From Basidiobolus meristosporus CBS 931.73 (Eukaryota; Basidiobolomycota; Basidiobolomycetes; Basidiobolales; Basidiobolaceae), in the NCBI GenBank assembly GCA_002104905.1, contig MCFE01000001.1:186001-250000 (forward strand): a stretch of 64,000 nucleotides of DNA, in the 5' to 3' direction. Below the pieces are notes generated by a model that worked only from the letters and a program-made list of their open reading frames with translations, was not told the origin of the DNA and did no database searches. A program made the translations under genes and the position numbers. Positions within the stretch are counted from its first letter, which is position 1. Each line of letters begins with the position of its first letter. Below, piece after piece: positions 12,311 to 23,900 of the stretch.

Positions 12311-12779
12311 TTACTTCCCTGGTTGGGACTGTTCTTGTGAACTGGGGGATGGGTTTTGTCTGGGTAGTACTAAAGATGAGTGGAGACTTGGTATAGGGAT
12401 CATAGTGCCGGATTTGGATACTTATACAGTAGTATATTGGTATCAACCTGGTCTTATATGAGATATATGTGAAAACTAATGTGATTATTGAGTTTTCCAT
12501 ATATTGTGCATGATGCATCTTGGATTGCATTGACACGGATCGGATTCCATCAATTGCAGATTTCCTAGTTGATTATAGACTTGTGAGTAATGCATCAACA
12601 AAAATAATAAGTCATTGTTTGAGGATGATTTTTGCAACATAATGTTGGAATACATGGCAATTGATGCAGATTTAATCATAATGCAATGAGAATTAGATAC
12701 ATAATAATAATTGCACCAAATCAAATCAATTTGCCTTAGCCCAATCACCTACCAAATTTAATATGACTTACTCATTGAA
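12311..12779. promoter_or_regulatory. divergent intergenic region of Harbinger-1
   Basis: These 469 bases lie between the divergent Myb-like and transposase genes. The matching interval in Harbinger-2 is 39504-39955. It probably serves both promoters. No coding signal or motif was identified. Confidence 0.4.
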
Positions 12780-13645
12780 ATGGTCTTTTCTCATCATCCC
12801 ATCATTATCACTGCATTTCCATTTGACATACTAGAGGAGATCTATACCAATTATTGTGGACCATTTACCCCAATCTACTCAAGGAGATCCTTGTTAAGCT
12901 TCTCTGCTATTACAAGAACTATTGCCCAACAAGGTTTCATCTTGTCATCCATGGCAAATAAAGTCCTAGAAGCTTTCATTTGCAGCTGACAGCAATGGAG
13001 AACCTCCTTGCAGAGGGTACAAATGACTTAGAGCAAGCTTGGAATACTAGGTTCAGAAGCTCCAATAGACTTCCATATCCCAGAGTGCTCAACAACAGGT
13101 TCTATATAAGGAGTATTTTGGATACCTTTCCAGTCAGGATTAACAGACCTTCCAGAGGTCAGAGGCACTTTTTTTCTGGTAAGTACAAGGCACACTGTGT
13201 AAAGTTACAAGCACTGTCTGACATTGAGGGTAACATTATCAGGTTTAGTGGGCCATTTGCTGGAAGTAGGCATGACAAAGCACTTGGGGTAGAGAATCAT
13301 TCAGAATTCAGTGGAGGGGAGAAATGTATGGCAGACTTAGCTTGTATACAAGAGAATTGTCAGAGATCAGGATGCATTACAGCATGTAGGAAGACAAGGA
13401 ATGATGTGCTTAGCAGGAAGCAGAACCTCTACATTGAGATATTTAATCATTTCAGAGTGAGGGTAGAGCATACATATGGATATCTGAGGAGATTTAGCAT
13501 ATATGCTGGTAAATACAGAAGAAATGCATGTATAGGAGAAAATAGCAGAATAGGTAAAATAGTTAAGATACTTATCAATGCACAGTATATTTATACAAGA
13601 AGACATCCATTGAGAGATATGTGTCTGGAGCATTATGAAGAGTAA
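12780..13645 (+). pseudogene. PIF/Harbinger-like DDE transposase, Harbinger-1
   Basis: This is about 290 codons with a frameshift near 12890-12980. The second segment (12980-13645) is open and shows the DDE_Tnp_4 pattern: DTFPVRINRPSRGQ (first Asp), SGKYKAHC, SGPFAGSRHDKAL (second Asp), and RVRVEHTYGYLRR (Glu). The presumed catalytic triad is therefore still present here, while Harbinger-2 has lost both Asp positions. The upstream part matches the N-terminus of the copy at 38622-39503. The frameshift makes it inactive. Confidence 0.88.
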
Positions 13646-13827
13646 ATAAAGCAAAGAAAGTGCTACTCTAAGCAACATAAGTAAGATTGAATTAATTACC
13701 AGTAACTATATCCTACCACTGTCATTATGGTAGAAATTCTAGTGCCAGATAGTGCTGTAGAGTGCTGGATTGATCCAGCACTATAAACAGGCTGGCACTA
13801 TGTGGCACTATCTAACGGAACAAGTCT

Positions 13828-13877
13828 AATCTACTGCCCTCCCAATCACCTTCAATATCTCCAAGACTTGTGCAACA
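13828..13877 (+). repeat. copia-A 3' LTR, right part
   Basis: This completes the LTR begun at 10121, after the AAT duplication, and ends GTGCAACA. It joins Tnp2-companion sequence directly at 13878, and the base after the LTR does not match the left flank of copia A2. The overall copia A2 assignment is therefore tentative. Confidence 0.85.
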
Positions 13878-14575
13878 CTGCAGTGCTACCTTGACTGAGA
13901 GCTTCCTGAATAGAAGTACTCTCTTTCCTTGATAAATGTTGCGCTTGTTCATCTGTGTATACTTGCTTTTCCCTAACTGTTACTTTTCCCACTACCTGAT
14001 GTTTCTTTGATGTTTGTTTAGAGCTTTTTGCCTGCGGAAACTGCTGGTTTTAGCCTTGGCACCCATATTCTTCTGAGTTTGATAGTTTCTTCTACTCTTG
14101 TAGTACTTTCTAAGCATACCAATGCTGGTGTAAAGTATGTTTTCTTACTTGATTCCAGGTTAATGCTCATGGAACAGGTCAAGTGCATTCTGCTTGGCCT
14201 AGAGTTCCTGATAGTTCCATGGTATGTTAGCCTTGGGGTGATGCTGTGCTAGACTTCTTACAGCCTCAGCAATATTAGTGCACTCTTCATCTTGGCACTC
14301 AATAGCTTTGTGGATATTCAATGTCTTGTGATCTTTGCACTTAGGTATAGAGATCACAGTCTCTCCCTCTCATGCTGTGATAGGTTATTTTGTGGGCTTT
14401 ATCTTTGGGCACTGTTGGAGTGTTACAAAGACTGTAAAGTGTTCCTCTGCAGTTACATTGGGATATGGCTTAATTCTTTGCTCTAACACTGAGCTACTTG
14501 ATTTCCTTCTTTGTAGACTAGATATTGCATTCTTTACCTTGCAATGTGTCCTTCACATATGCAACTACATACCAG
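13878..14575 (-). pseudogene. Tnp2-companion gene fragment G
   Basis: It matches the companion gene of element B (57440-58140) on the minus strand. It covers the first basic repeat, the conserved helical block and the preceding Gln-rich region, with many stops. It is truncated on both sides by the copia LTR and the degraded Harbinger copy. Confidence 0.75.
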
Positions 14576-14810
14576 TATTATTGCAAGTCAAATTTGGTAT
14601 AGTGACATGTTTGTTCAATACAAATGGAAATTAATGTGTATCACCCTATAAGCTATCCTAACATTTACCATTTTAGTTACCATTGCTCCAATAGAATAGT
14701 ATGTTAGTGATTGATTGGTCTAAGAGTATCCTGAAGCAGTGAGCCCCAATAAATGAGTTGTCCATACACAAGCTACCTAATTTGCCAGCAATTATCCCAT
14801 TTTGCCTATT

Positions 14811-15544
14811 AGACTTGTCCTGTTGGATAGTGCCACATTGAGCCATGAGTGCCATATGATGCTATAGTGTGCCAGAGAGATCAAGTGAACCTATACTTGG
14901 CCACAGAGTGTGAAGCTTAGCTCTGCATCTTCATGCAAAACCGCACCTGTGTTTCACCCTTTGTGTTGGAGAAAATCAATTTTTGGACGTTTTTTTGTGG
15001 ATCAATGTTATGCAGGATATGTAAGTGCACAGAAGAACTGAAGACTTGCATCAGGTACTCAATACCCATGGCACTCTGAATCTAGCTCTTGTGGCTTGTA
15101 ACATGTCACAAAAAATGCATGGCACTATCTTGGTCCACTGGTACTATCTGGCACTATATTTAATTATTAGCCCCAAAGTAAGATCAGTACAAAGCACTTA
15201 TAGTGTCAGATAGTACCAGTGGACCAAGATAGTGCCATGCATTTTTGTGACATGTTACCAGCCACAGGAGCTAGATTCAGAGTGCCATGGGTATCAAGTA
15301 CCAGATGCATAACTTCAATCCTTTTGTGCTTTTACACATCCTTCACAACATTGACCTGAAAAAAAAGGTCAAAGAGTGGATATTCTCCAGCACAATGGGT
15401 GAAACACAGGGATGCTTTGCATGAAGATGCAGAGCTATGCTTGACACTCAGTGGCCAAGTATAGGTTCAGTTGGCCTCCCTGACATACTATGGCATCATT
15501 TGGCACTCATGGTGCAATGTGGCACTATCCAATGGAACAAGTCT
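14811..15544. mobile_element. 734-bp fold-back MITE of the Harbinger family
   Basis: It starts AGACTTGTCCTGTTGGATAG and ends CTATCCAATGGAACAAGTCT, flanked by ATT on both sides (14808-14810 and 15545-15547). The host sequence without insertion is visible at 10870-10880. Nearly the whole element is one inverted repeat. The arms meet around a loop of about 40 bases (15159-15198), and arm segments such as the one at 15117-15158 recur inverted at 15199-15250. Both ends resemble the transposase-side end of Harbinger elements. It encodes nothing and would depend on a transposase in trans. Confidence 0.92.
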
Positions 15545-15547
15545 ATT

Positions 15548-16675
15548 GCGCAAGTAGCCACCTGACTTTGGTAATTGGACAAAGTATCATAGCTGGCATG
15601 CAACTAATTGGGTTGCTGCATAATAGTTCAAATGGCTGCACTGGTGTCACAGATGTATGCAGGGTATTTACTCATAGTGGTTCTGTTTCATTGTTGACTA
15701 TCATCTTGGCCACCAGTATACTCATAGTCAGTATTCAACTTACTGGCTGATGTGCGCAATGCTGCTGCTTGGCTGCACTGAGGTGCCCCAGAGGATGCTA
15801 TGGAACCTGCCTAAAGTGCCACGTGCTGGCATATTCTTTTTCTTGCCAAAGGCTCCTGTTGTGGAGGTACCTCCAGTGGGCCTTTGTTAGCTACATATCC
15901 AGAAGTAACATGCCAATGGTCTGGTCTAAATGCATGCACAGGTGAGTCCTGATGTTACAACATGGCCCTTAGCTGAGCTCAATGCAATGCCATGTGTAAA
16001 TTCAATACAGCCTATTCTGGTGGACATATGTTGAATTGAGCAATTTGATAAGTTCTGTAGCTTTGTTCTAGTGCACACATGATGACCTGACACATGTCAT
16101 ATTGGTTTGTAGTACCCTGGTAAAGTTGTTGGCATGGGTTGGACTCATGTGCACTGGTGTGCTGACATTGCAATGCTTAGCGCAGAATCCAGCAGGGCAT
16201 GCTGGTGCAATCCTTACCCAGTTGCTCATGGTTAGTATTCTTCCTCTAGAAGCTCACCTTCTGATTCACAAGGTACTTACTACCCTCTGACTCATAAATC
16301 AAAACTGCTGCATTCATGAGTCTTGTGAATATTGCTCTTGGACTCCACTTGGCACTAGTAATATATCATGCAGCACACTGGTCATCAGAGGCAAAAACTC
16401 ACTCAAAATCTCCTTGGTTCCCAAAGCTGGGGCACAAGTGGATGCATCTGTACTGTACAGCACAAGTTTCATGTGGAATTGCTTGCACACAGCTGCCTCA
16501 TCATATCACCTCACTCTCAGCCCAATAATGATTTCAATAATGTCTTGTAAGTATCTTCTTACATAAATCCGCTGGCATCTAGATGTAGATCTCTAGCCAC
16601 AACTTTCTACTTGGACTCTTCCATCTCTGTCAATTCTCTGAGTATCCTGTTCTGCTAGATTAGTGAATAGTGTTG
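15548..16675 (-). pseudogene. Myb/SANT-like gene remnant of Harbinger-5
   Basis: This is a nucleotide match to the Myb-like gene side of Harbinger-1 (10880-12220) on the minus strand. It includes the basic C-terminal region near 15840 and the Myb-domain DNA near 16530-16670. No useful open frame remains. Confidence 0.6.
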
Positions 16676-16677
16676 TG

Positions 16678-17225
16678 CATCAACATTTAAACCTCAGCCT
16701 ATTTTACTCCAATAGATAATCTAGTACACTAACTAATTTTCCCTAACCCAAACATAACTAATCCCTGTAATGTTTTATTTTATTACGTCTCAGAATCTGC
16801 TTTCAGCTGTCAGACCTGAGGAATTTTCATGTGGTCTTTATGTCCTGTACTGATATGCTAAGCCTTTCCAAGTGATTAGTCATCTGAGATCCATCTTACA
16901 CTTAGTAATTGCCAAGACATCAGCTGACTAATGGTGTAATTTTTCACTTATCTTATGCACCTATCAACACCCCAACAGATTGCAATTAGTCCAGTATCTT
17001 GGCACTTTCTAACTCAGCTTGATCAGAAAAGTATAAACAAAGTTTACTGAACCTTTTGGCTTAGTGTGTCCTCCAACAAAATCAAGATTATATCTCAGCT
17101 AAATTAAGAACTCAACAATTACATTCTAGTCTTTACCTAAGCCTAGCATATCTAACACTCCCAAGAAAACCAAGCTAAGCCTACATAGCAAACCAGCACT
17201 GTTACCATTATAGCTAAGCACAGCT
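16678..17225. other. unassigned insert in Harbinger-5, possible solo LTR
   Basis: These ~550 bases interrupt the Harbinger alignment. They have no counterpart elsewhere in the window and no open frame. They start near TGTGCATCAAC and contain a TATA-like AGTATAAACAAAG. A solo LTR of another family is possible, but no target duplication was found. Confidence 0.35.
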
Positions 17226-17699
17226 ATAGAAAAGTCCAATATTGGACCAGAACCTCTCTGCTAATATTTCTGCAATTCCCTGACCATTCCAAGATACTGC
17301 ACTTGGTTGCCACTTGGGTTCTGCTAAACAATTCAAGAGTTTTAGTACACTTTTCTCTTGCATGCAACATTTTTTACTAAAATAGCAGTACATTGGCATC
17401 AACTTTGTCTTATACAGAATACATATGAAAACTAAGGTGATCATTGAGTTCTCCATATGTTATACATGATGCATTTTGGATTGCACTGACACAGAAAAAT
17501 AACATCAGTTGCAGATTTCCTATTGGAATCAAGACTACTGAGTAATTCATCAAGTGATGCACCAAGTCATAACTAGAAGAAGATTTTTGCGGCATACTGA
17601 TGGATATATGCTATAGTTTGAAATTTAATTATAATGCATGAAAAAAACAGATAAATTAAGCTGATTATGCCAGATCAACTGAACTCATCCCACTGCAAT

Positions 17700-18295
17700 C
17701 ATATACAAATCTTGATATGCCTGACTCATCTGAATGGTCTTTTCTCATATATCCCATTACTACCGCTGGATTTTCTTTTGACACATTATAGGAGAGCTAT
17801 ACTAAGTACTGTGGAAAATTTACCCCAATGTACTCAAGGAAATCCCTAGTTGAGCCTCTCTACTATTACAAAAGCTATTGCTCTGCAAGGTTTCAACTCA
17901 CATTTCATGGCCACACAAGTCCTAGCTGCTTGCGGTTCCAGCTGACAGCATTGGAGAACCTCCTTGCAGAGGGTATGAATGGCTTGGCACAAGTTTGGAA
18001 TACTAGGTCCAGAAGCTCTAATAGACTTTGATACTGCAGAGTACTCAGCAGAAGGCTCCATAGCAGAGGTATTTTTGATTAATTTGCTGTGAGAATTAAA
18101 AGACCTTCCAGAGGGTGGAGATACTTTTATTCTTGCAAATGCAAGGCACACTTTGCAAAGTTTCAAAAACTGTCTAACATTCAGGGTAAAATCTTCTGGT
18201 TCAGTGGGCCCTTTGCTGGAGCTAGGCATGACAATGCTCTCAGGATAGAGAATCATCCAGAATTTAGTAGAGGGGAGAAATCTATGGGAGACTTT
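17700..18295 (+). pseudogene. DDE transposase remnant of Harbinger-5
   Basis: It resembles the transposase of Harbinger-1, with the N-terminal block near 17735-18030. The RIKRPSRGWRYFYSCKCKAH and SGPFAGARHDNAL blocks lie at 18090-18240. The second Asp is kept, but frameshifts and the truncation at about 18295 remove the C-terminal Glu region. Confidence 0.78.
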
Positions 18296-19285
18296 CTGAT
18301 CCTGAACACTCAAACTCCCACATTTGTGGATGCTGATTGGTTATTGCCTCCTTTTCACACAGCTTACTTCCTGACTTAACTGTTTTTCTTACTTTTCATG
18401 CATACAAATTGATTTATTTCTGTTGAAACTTCTGTTGTACCTCAATTGCCAGTTGCATTGATCTATGGAAGTCCCTATGCCCTACACAATCATTAAGCCC
18501 AGCTGCACCCTCAACACGCAACTCCATTGAAATTGACTATTCATCAAGTATTTCTGCTATACTACCCTTTCTCCTTAACTTTGGTGGGAACCCCACAGCT
18601 TTATGCCATTACACATTCTCTGGTTCCCATGTGTCCTGGCCTCCAGCCAATACTGTAAGGTCTAGCACCTCATCTGCCAGTCTTTACAATAAATCCTTCC
18701 AATATTTGAGCCCATTTTCTTGAGCACCACTCCTGAAGAGGTGCTGCAACCTCTTGGTGTGCATAGCAACGCTTGAATATTCCACTGTAGGCATTGTGAT
18801 ATTCTTATGAGTACATGATGTTGTTGCTTTGTCTGTAAGTGGGTTCTCAGCTCTGTCTACAATGGATGATATGGAGGCAGCAGTAAGAAGTTGCTTTTCT
18901 CTGCAAACTCATCTACTTCACTGCGGTGTAGTGCTGCTGGCTGAACCTTCAACTCTTGAGTAAATTGCTGTTTTCTTGTTGGTAATTCTTCTTGGCTATG
19001 ATGGAATGCTGCCTATTCTGGGCCAACAGGGATGACAGATGGGATATGCAGCTTTTTACATATTACACTCACCTGTATCTGGCTTGGGTAGACTTTTTTT
19101 TCTCCACCTTTGCGTTTATAACTGCCAGGTCTTTTGCTACTACTTTGACTGAGTGCTTCTTGTATTTTACACCACTTTCTTCTTGATCAATGCTGCACTT
19201 GAGCATCTGTTTTTTGTTTGCTTGTTCCCTGCTGGTACTGTCCTGGCAATCTAACTTCTCCTGACATATAACCCAGTGGACATCT
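18296..19285 (-). pseudogene. Tnp2-companion gene fragment H
   Basis: It matches the 3' half of the companion gene in element B (55980-57440) on the minus strand. It holds the 3' flank, the conserved C-terminal helical block (near 18640-18760) and part of the basic repeats. It is heavily mutated. At about 19286 it jumps to the opposite-strand transposase gene, implying an internal deletion that removed the divergent starts. Confidence 0.72.
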
Positions 19286-19425
19286 TGATACTAACATGTG
19301 TTAGCAGTTGCATGGCATTCACATCAGAGAATACCAGCATTGCAGGTGTTCAACTTCTCCAGAATCCACTACTACAGGAGGAAAACACAGTTCACACTCC
19401 AAATATGTTCCAGTAGTAGTGATAA
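19286..19425 (+). pseudogene. Tnp2 transposase fragment
   Basis: It matches 59480-59600 of the element B transposase (the VNSCMAF block and following residues), with changes. It is followed by AT-rich DNA, and transposase sequence reappears at about 20066-20120. Confidence 0.65.
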
Positions 19426-20065
19426 ATTTTGTTTTTATTCTGCAAATATGTGCCATTCATATTTAAACAATCTTTGTACAGGTTGCCCAAAAAGAAGCTT
19501 TAATGTCAAAAAATATCCCTCTGGTGAAGGTTTGGAAATTCCAGATGAAGAAGATTGTAGAAAAGTCTTTTGTTGTTTACTTTTATTAGGAAATTATGCC
19601 ACAACAATGAATCCCATCTATTAACATACTCACATCCTATATAATCCCACCACTTAAACCTTCCCATCAAATATAAATCTAAGCCGGTTTGACAAAAATT
19701 TTTTTTTAAAAACTTTTTTCTTCCAATATGCAAATCTAATTTGGTTTGATGAAATTATATCGGAAAATTTTTTATATCAAATCTAAATTTGCTTTAACAA
19801 AAAACCTTTTCGCTTGACAAACTATTTTTTAAAAACTTTCTTATCTCAAATATAAAAATCTAATTTGGTTTGATGAAATTATTTCTAAAAGTTATTTATC
19901 TCAAATCTAAATTTGCTTTAACAAAAAAACTCTTAGCTTGACAAACTATTTTTTAAAAACTTTTTTATCTCAAATATAAAGATCTATTTTGGTTTGATGA
20001 AATTATTTCTTAAAGTTATTTATCTTAATCCAAATTTGCTTTAACAGAAAAACTTTTAGCTTGAT
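19426..20065. repeat. AT-rich insert with a 124-bp tandem repeat
   Basis: About 2.9 units of 124 bp occupy roughly 19690-20060. The anchor TTGGTTTGATGAAATTA recurs at 19741, 19865 and 19989. The units contain runs of A and T and alternate TAATTTGGTTTGATG with AATTTGCTTTAACA. The preceding 19426-19690 has a short open frame (ending near 19624) with no recognisable family. The block sits inside Tnp2 debris. Confidence 0.85.
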
Positions 20066-20120
20066 GGGATTCAAGCAGCTATACTACAGGCATAAAGCTG
20101 AAATTGTTGATATATGCGGC
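20066..20120 (+). pseudogene. Tnp2 transposase fragment
   Basis: It matches 60685-60740 of element B (the FERLYYKHRAELVD block) with substitutions. It is cut at 20121 by a family-X LTR. Confidence 0.7.
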
Positions 20121-20675
20121 TGTGGTGGTGGATAAGTCAAATGGGGAAATACATCAAACACTTCTCAAGTGTTCTGTGCATGGGTGTTCACCGGGTGTAA
20201 TAATTGTTGGCAGAAGCTTGCTAGAAATACTTGAGTTTTTTCCCTACTCTAATGTGAAGAGGAATAATGCTACAAGCTTGACAAGGGAGAACTATTGAGC
20301 TACAATCCCCAATTTAGTAAGCATCTTAACAAGTGTATGTGCTGGGCTCAGTGTCCTTTGCAATAATGATGTACTAAAGCTTCCAAAGTCAAAATAACCG
20401 TATACTCCAACAGCAGGGACTTAATAAGATTGCAGCTGTGGCAAGTATTTACAAAGCCAGAAAAGTATCTTTGCTTGTGCATGTAAAAACTTGGGAAAAA
20501 ATCAAACATAAAAAAAGATACTAACTCTGGGTATTTTTAACCAGTAGTGCCTCCATGGTCAGTTGGCTGTCAGCATGGCTTCCTGGGAGTGTCCTGTGGC
20601 CTTAAATTGGGGGTTCAGTTAGTAGCAGGTATCTACAAGTAGCATTGATCACACTGATCAACAAGCTGTTATAAT
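20121..20675 (-). repeat. family-X LTR, first part
   Basis: It starts TGTGGTGGTG in this orientation and is collinear with the complete solo LTR at 40609-41679. It is interrupted by Harbinger-3 at 20676 and resumes at 25740. The strand is taken from the complete copy, read as TGTAGTGGGG...CACCACA on minus. Confidence 0.75.
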
Positions 20676-20931
20676 AGACTTGTTCCACTGTACCATGCCA
20701 GGGCACACAGTGCAATCCATGGTTTCTAAGAACAATTGGGTGCAATATAATAGCCACCAGTAGGCAGGATCACTCTTGGACAATTTTGCACCATTAGGAC
20801 AATCTCACACACTTTTCTGGTGATATAGTCTTATCAAATCTCTGCTCCATCTTTTATTTGCTTTGAAATACTTTGGTCTGAGCCGCTTGACATCTTTGTT
20901 CCAGCTGCTGGTGTCTACTTGGCTGACCAAG

Positions 20932-23900
20932 TTAATCTTCTAAGGTGTCTGTAAGCTTTGGTTGTGTGAGATCTTGTGGAATGCTTGGTTCACATCCATA
21001 CACCACGTAAATTGGCCATTGTTGGGTGGTGTTGTGTACACTGACTCTGCATGCAAAGAGTGCTTGGTCTATATACTCATCCCATCTACTGACAACACCT
21101 TTTGCATACTTGGTCGGCATTTTACCCAAAAATCCATTGAACCATTCAGTTACTCCATTAGTTTGGGGGTGAAATGCCAAGGTTTTGAAGTGTTTGATCT
21201 GCTGCATTTCCAGGTAAGCTTCCAATGTCTTTGCCATAAAGTTTTCACCTCTATTGGATACAATCACTTCAGGGCATCTACACTTCATAAGGACTGTATG
21301 GTAGATGAAACTTGCAACTTCTTGTCCACTGGCTATAGCTACAGCTTTAGCAACTGGCCATTTGGGGGCATGGCCAATTGCTACTAGGATCCAATGGTCA
21401 CATTTCCTGGTAGTTGGCAGTCTTCCAATAGAGTCAATTCCCCATCTTTCAAATGGTTTTACAGGCTCCAAGGGGAAGAGTTAAGCAATTCTCTGTGGTT
21501 GGCCTTGGTTGGTTTGGCAATTTGGGCATTTTTTCACTAGCTTCTTAATGTCATGTTTCACTCTGGGCCACCATGCTCTGGCTTTCACAAGGCTATAGGT
21601 TCCTACAATACCAAGATGTCCATTTCCATTGTGTAGCATATGTATTAAATCCAGGCAAGCAACATAAGGGCAATAGGCAATAAGGCTTCCATCAGCAATT
21701 TGGTAGAGTGTTTTATCCTGAACCACAAATTTGCTGGCTTCATCCCAGAATATCTTCTTGATATCTTCATCCACCTCATTAGGAATGGCTTGGTCCTCCA
21801 AGTACTTTGGTAATAGGCTAGGCCAATCTGATTCATGCACCAAGTTGAGTTGTGAAACTTGTTCTAATCTTGATAAGGCATCAGCAACTGTGTTGCTTTT
21901 CCCAGTGCAGTAGACAATCCCCAAATCAAATTGCTGAATATATTCACTTCAGCTTGTCATTCATCTAGAGAGTACCTTCCAAGTAAATATATACCTTAGG
22001 GAGGCATGATCAGTCTTCACGGTGCATATGACTCCTTCTTTATTGCATTTCCATGTCTTCAAACAGTGTATTATAGCAAGCATCTCCTTCTCATGCACTG
22101 AATAGTCTTGTTCTGCTGAGTTCTGTTTCTTGGATTCAAAGGCAACTGGGTAGTCCTTTCCCTTGTGTTCTTGGCTCAGCACTTCACCAATTGCATAGTC
22201 TGAAGTACTGGTGCACAGAGTAAACTCTTTTCTGAAGTCTATGATTCTTAAGCTTTGTAGCTTAGCAAGTTCATTCTTGAGTGTCTGAAAGGCAGTCTCA
22301 CAAGCTATGTCCCACTGGTAGGTATTGTCTTTCCTGAGGATATCAGTTAAAGGGGCTGCAATACTTGCAAAGGACTTGACAAATCTCCAATAATAGGAGA
22401 CTATTCCAAGGAATGATCTGAGTTCTGCTATGCTATGGGGCTGCTTCAGATTCTTGATAACTTCAACCTTCTTAGGGTCTAAGGTTACTCCTGTGCTAGT
22501 CACTATGTGTCCCAGATATTCAACATGTTCCTTGAGGAATTCACACTTGGGTAGCTTGCCATTAAGCTTGTTCTCTCTTAGCTTGTTCAAGACCTTTTCA
22601 ATGTGTACTAACAATCATCTTCTGTTGTGCTGTATACTGATATGTCATCTAAGTAGATGGTTCCAAACTGATCCAAGTACTCCTGGAAGACAGTCTGCAT
22701 CAGGGTCATGAATGTTACAGGGGCATTGGTGAGGCCAAAACTCATGACTAAGTACTTGTAATATCCATATCTGGACCTGAATGCTGTCTTAGGGATGTCT
22801 TCTGGCTTCAACCTAGTCTGGTTGTATCCTGACATGAGGTCACTCTTGCTGAATATAGTGGCTCCATTGAGTTGGTCCAAAAGCTCATCAATCTAAGGTA
22901 TGGGGTACTTATTCTTCACGGTAACTGAGTTAAGGGCTCTGTAGTCAATGCACATCCTAAGTGCTCCATCCTTCTTCTTCACAAAAAGTACTAGTGCTCC
23001 CCAAGGTGACTTGGTGGGTCTGAAATATCCTTGCTCCAATTACTGATCTATTCTTCTCTTCATCTCTTCCAACTCCAATGGACTCATTTGGTATGGTGTC
23101 TTACTCATTGGAGGGCTATCTCCTGTGTCAATGGCATGATCCACATCTCTGACTGGTGGTAGGCTTACAAGTTCATCTGGAAATACATCTGAATATTCCT
23201 TCAAAAAAGTCTGAATTTTCTTTGGTACTGGAGTAGAGGAATCCCCCTGTAGTACTGCCCTGAGGAATATCTGGGTGCCTTTTCTGAGTGCTATACAAAA
23301 CTGTGTCTTGCTAAGTTCACTTGTTTCACACACACTGGAATTGACCAAGTTGAAATCCAGTCTGGCTGGTAATAGCTCATAGGTCTTGTTGTCCTTCTGG
23401 ATCTTAGTAGCATGGGTTCTCCAGTTGATTGACGTATTACTACAAAATAGCCAGTTTCTTCCAAGTACAAGATCAAACTTGCAGTTCCCAAATATATAGG
23501 CCTGTAGGTCTTCTTTGTAGTCATTGAACTTCAACCTTACTGGCTGAGTAATATGGTTGATTATGTGAGAGTTCCAATCAGCTATTGAGACTAAAGTTGA
23601 TTTGGTGGGTTCCAAGTTGATTCCAGCATTCCAAGCAAATTGCTCTGACATGTACTATTGTGATGCTCCTGAGTCAATCATGATCTTGGCAGGTACTTCA
23701 TTGATTACTCCATTCAAGTATAATTGCTTTCCTGAGTTTGAGGTCATCTGTGATAGGTATTCTTGTGTCATATGGAAGGTGAGTTATGAGTCTTCTTCAG
23801 GTTCATCCTCCGTGCTACTATGCTCCACAGCTTCAATATGGCTAAAGGCTCTTGATGGCTGGTGTCCATTTCTTCTCTGAGGGCAGTACTTTGCAATATG

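Larger units (their letters stand above)
10416..13827. mobile_element. Harbinger-1, two-gene PIF/Harbinger-like DNA transposon
   Basis: The ends are inverted: AGACTTGTTCCATTG on the left and CGGAACAAGTCT on the right. A 3-bp duplication AAT flanks them (10413-10415 and 13828-13830). The flanking copia LTR is continuous across the insertion, which fixes the ends. It carries a DDE transposase pseudogene on plus and a divergent Myb/SANT-like pseudogene on minus. About 650 bp at the left end (10416-11070) shows no coding. The AAT/ATT duplications differ from the TTA/TAA usual for this superfamily. Confidence 0.9.
14576..18295. mobile_element. truncated Harbinger copy (Harbinger-5)
   Basis: It is collinear with Harbinger-1. 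The stretch 14590-14810 matches 10640-10875, 15548-16675 matches the Myb-like gene side, and 17226-18295 matches the intergenic and transposase side. Both terminal inverted repeats are missing, and boundaries are approximate to some tens of bases. It is interrupted by the MITE at 14811-15544 and by an unassigned insert around 16678-17225. The junction to Tnp2 sequence is near 18295. Confidence 0.75.

Noticed and set aside
19298-19624. Novel 108-codon gene containing CPKRSFNVKKYPSGEG
   Set aside because: Its first third is Tnp2 transposase sequence and the rest has no relative; it looks like a chance frame across a junction.
19690-20060. CRISPR-like repeat array
   Set aside because: The units are contiguous 124-bp tandem repeats without unique spacers, in a eukaryotic transposon context.
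20962-21387. Long plus-strand open frame of 141 codons
   Set aside because: It lies antisense to the gypsy integrase, whose catalytic region and family motifs are clear on the minus strand.
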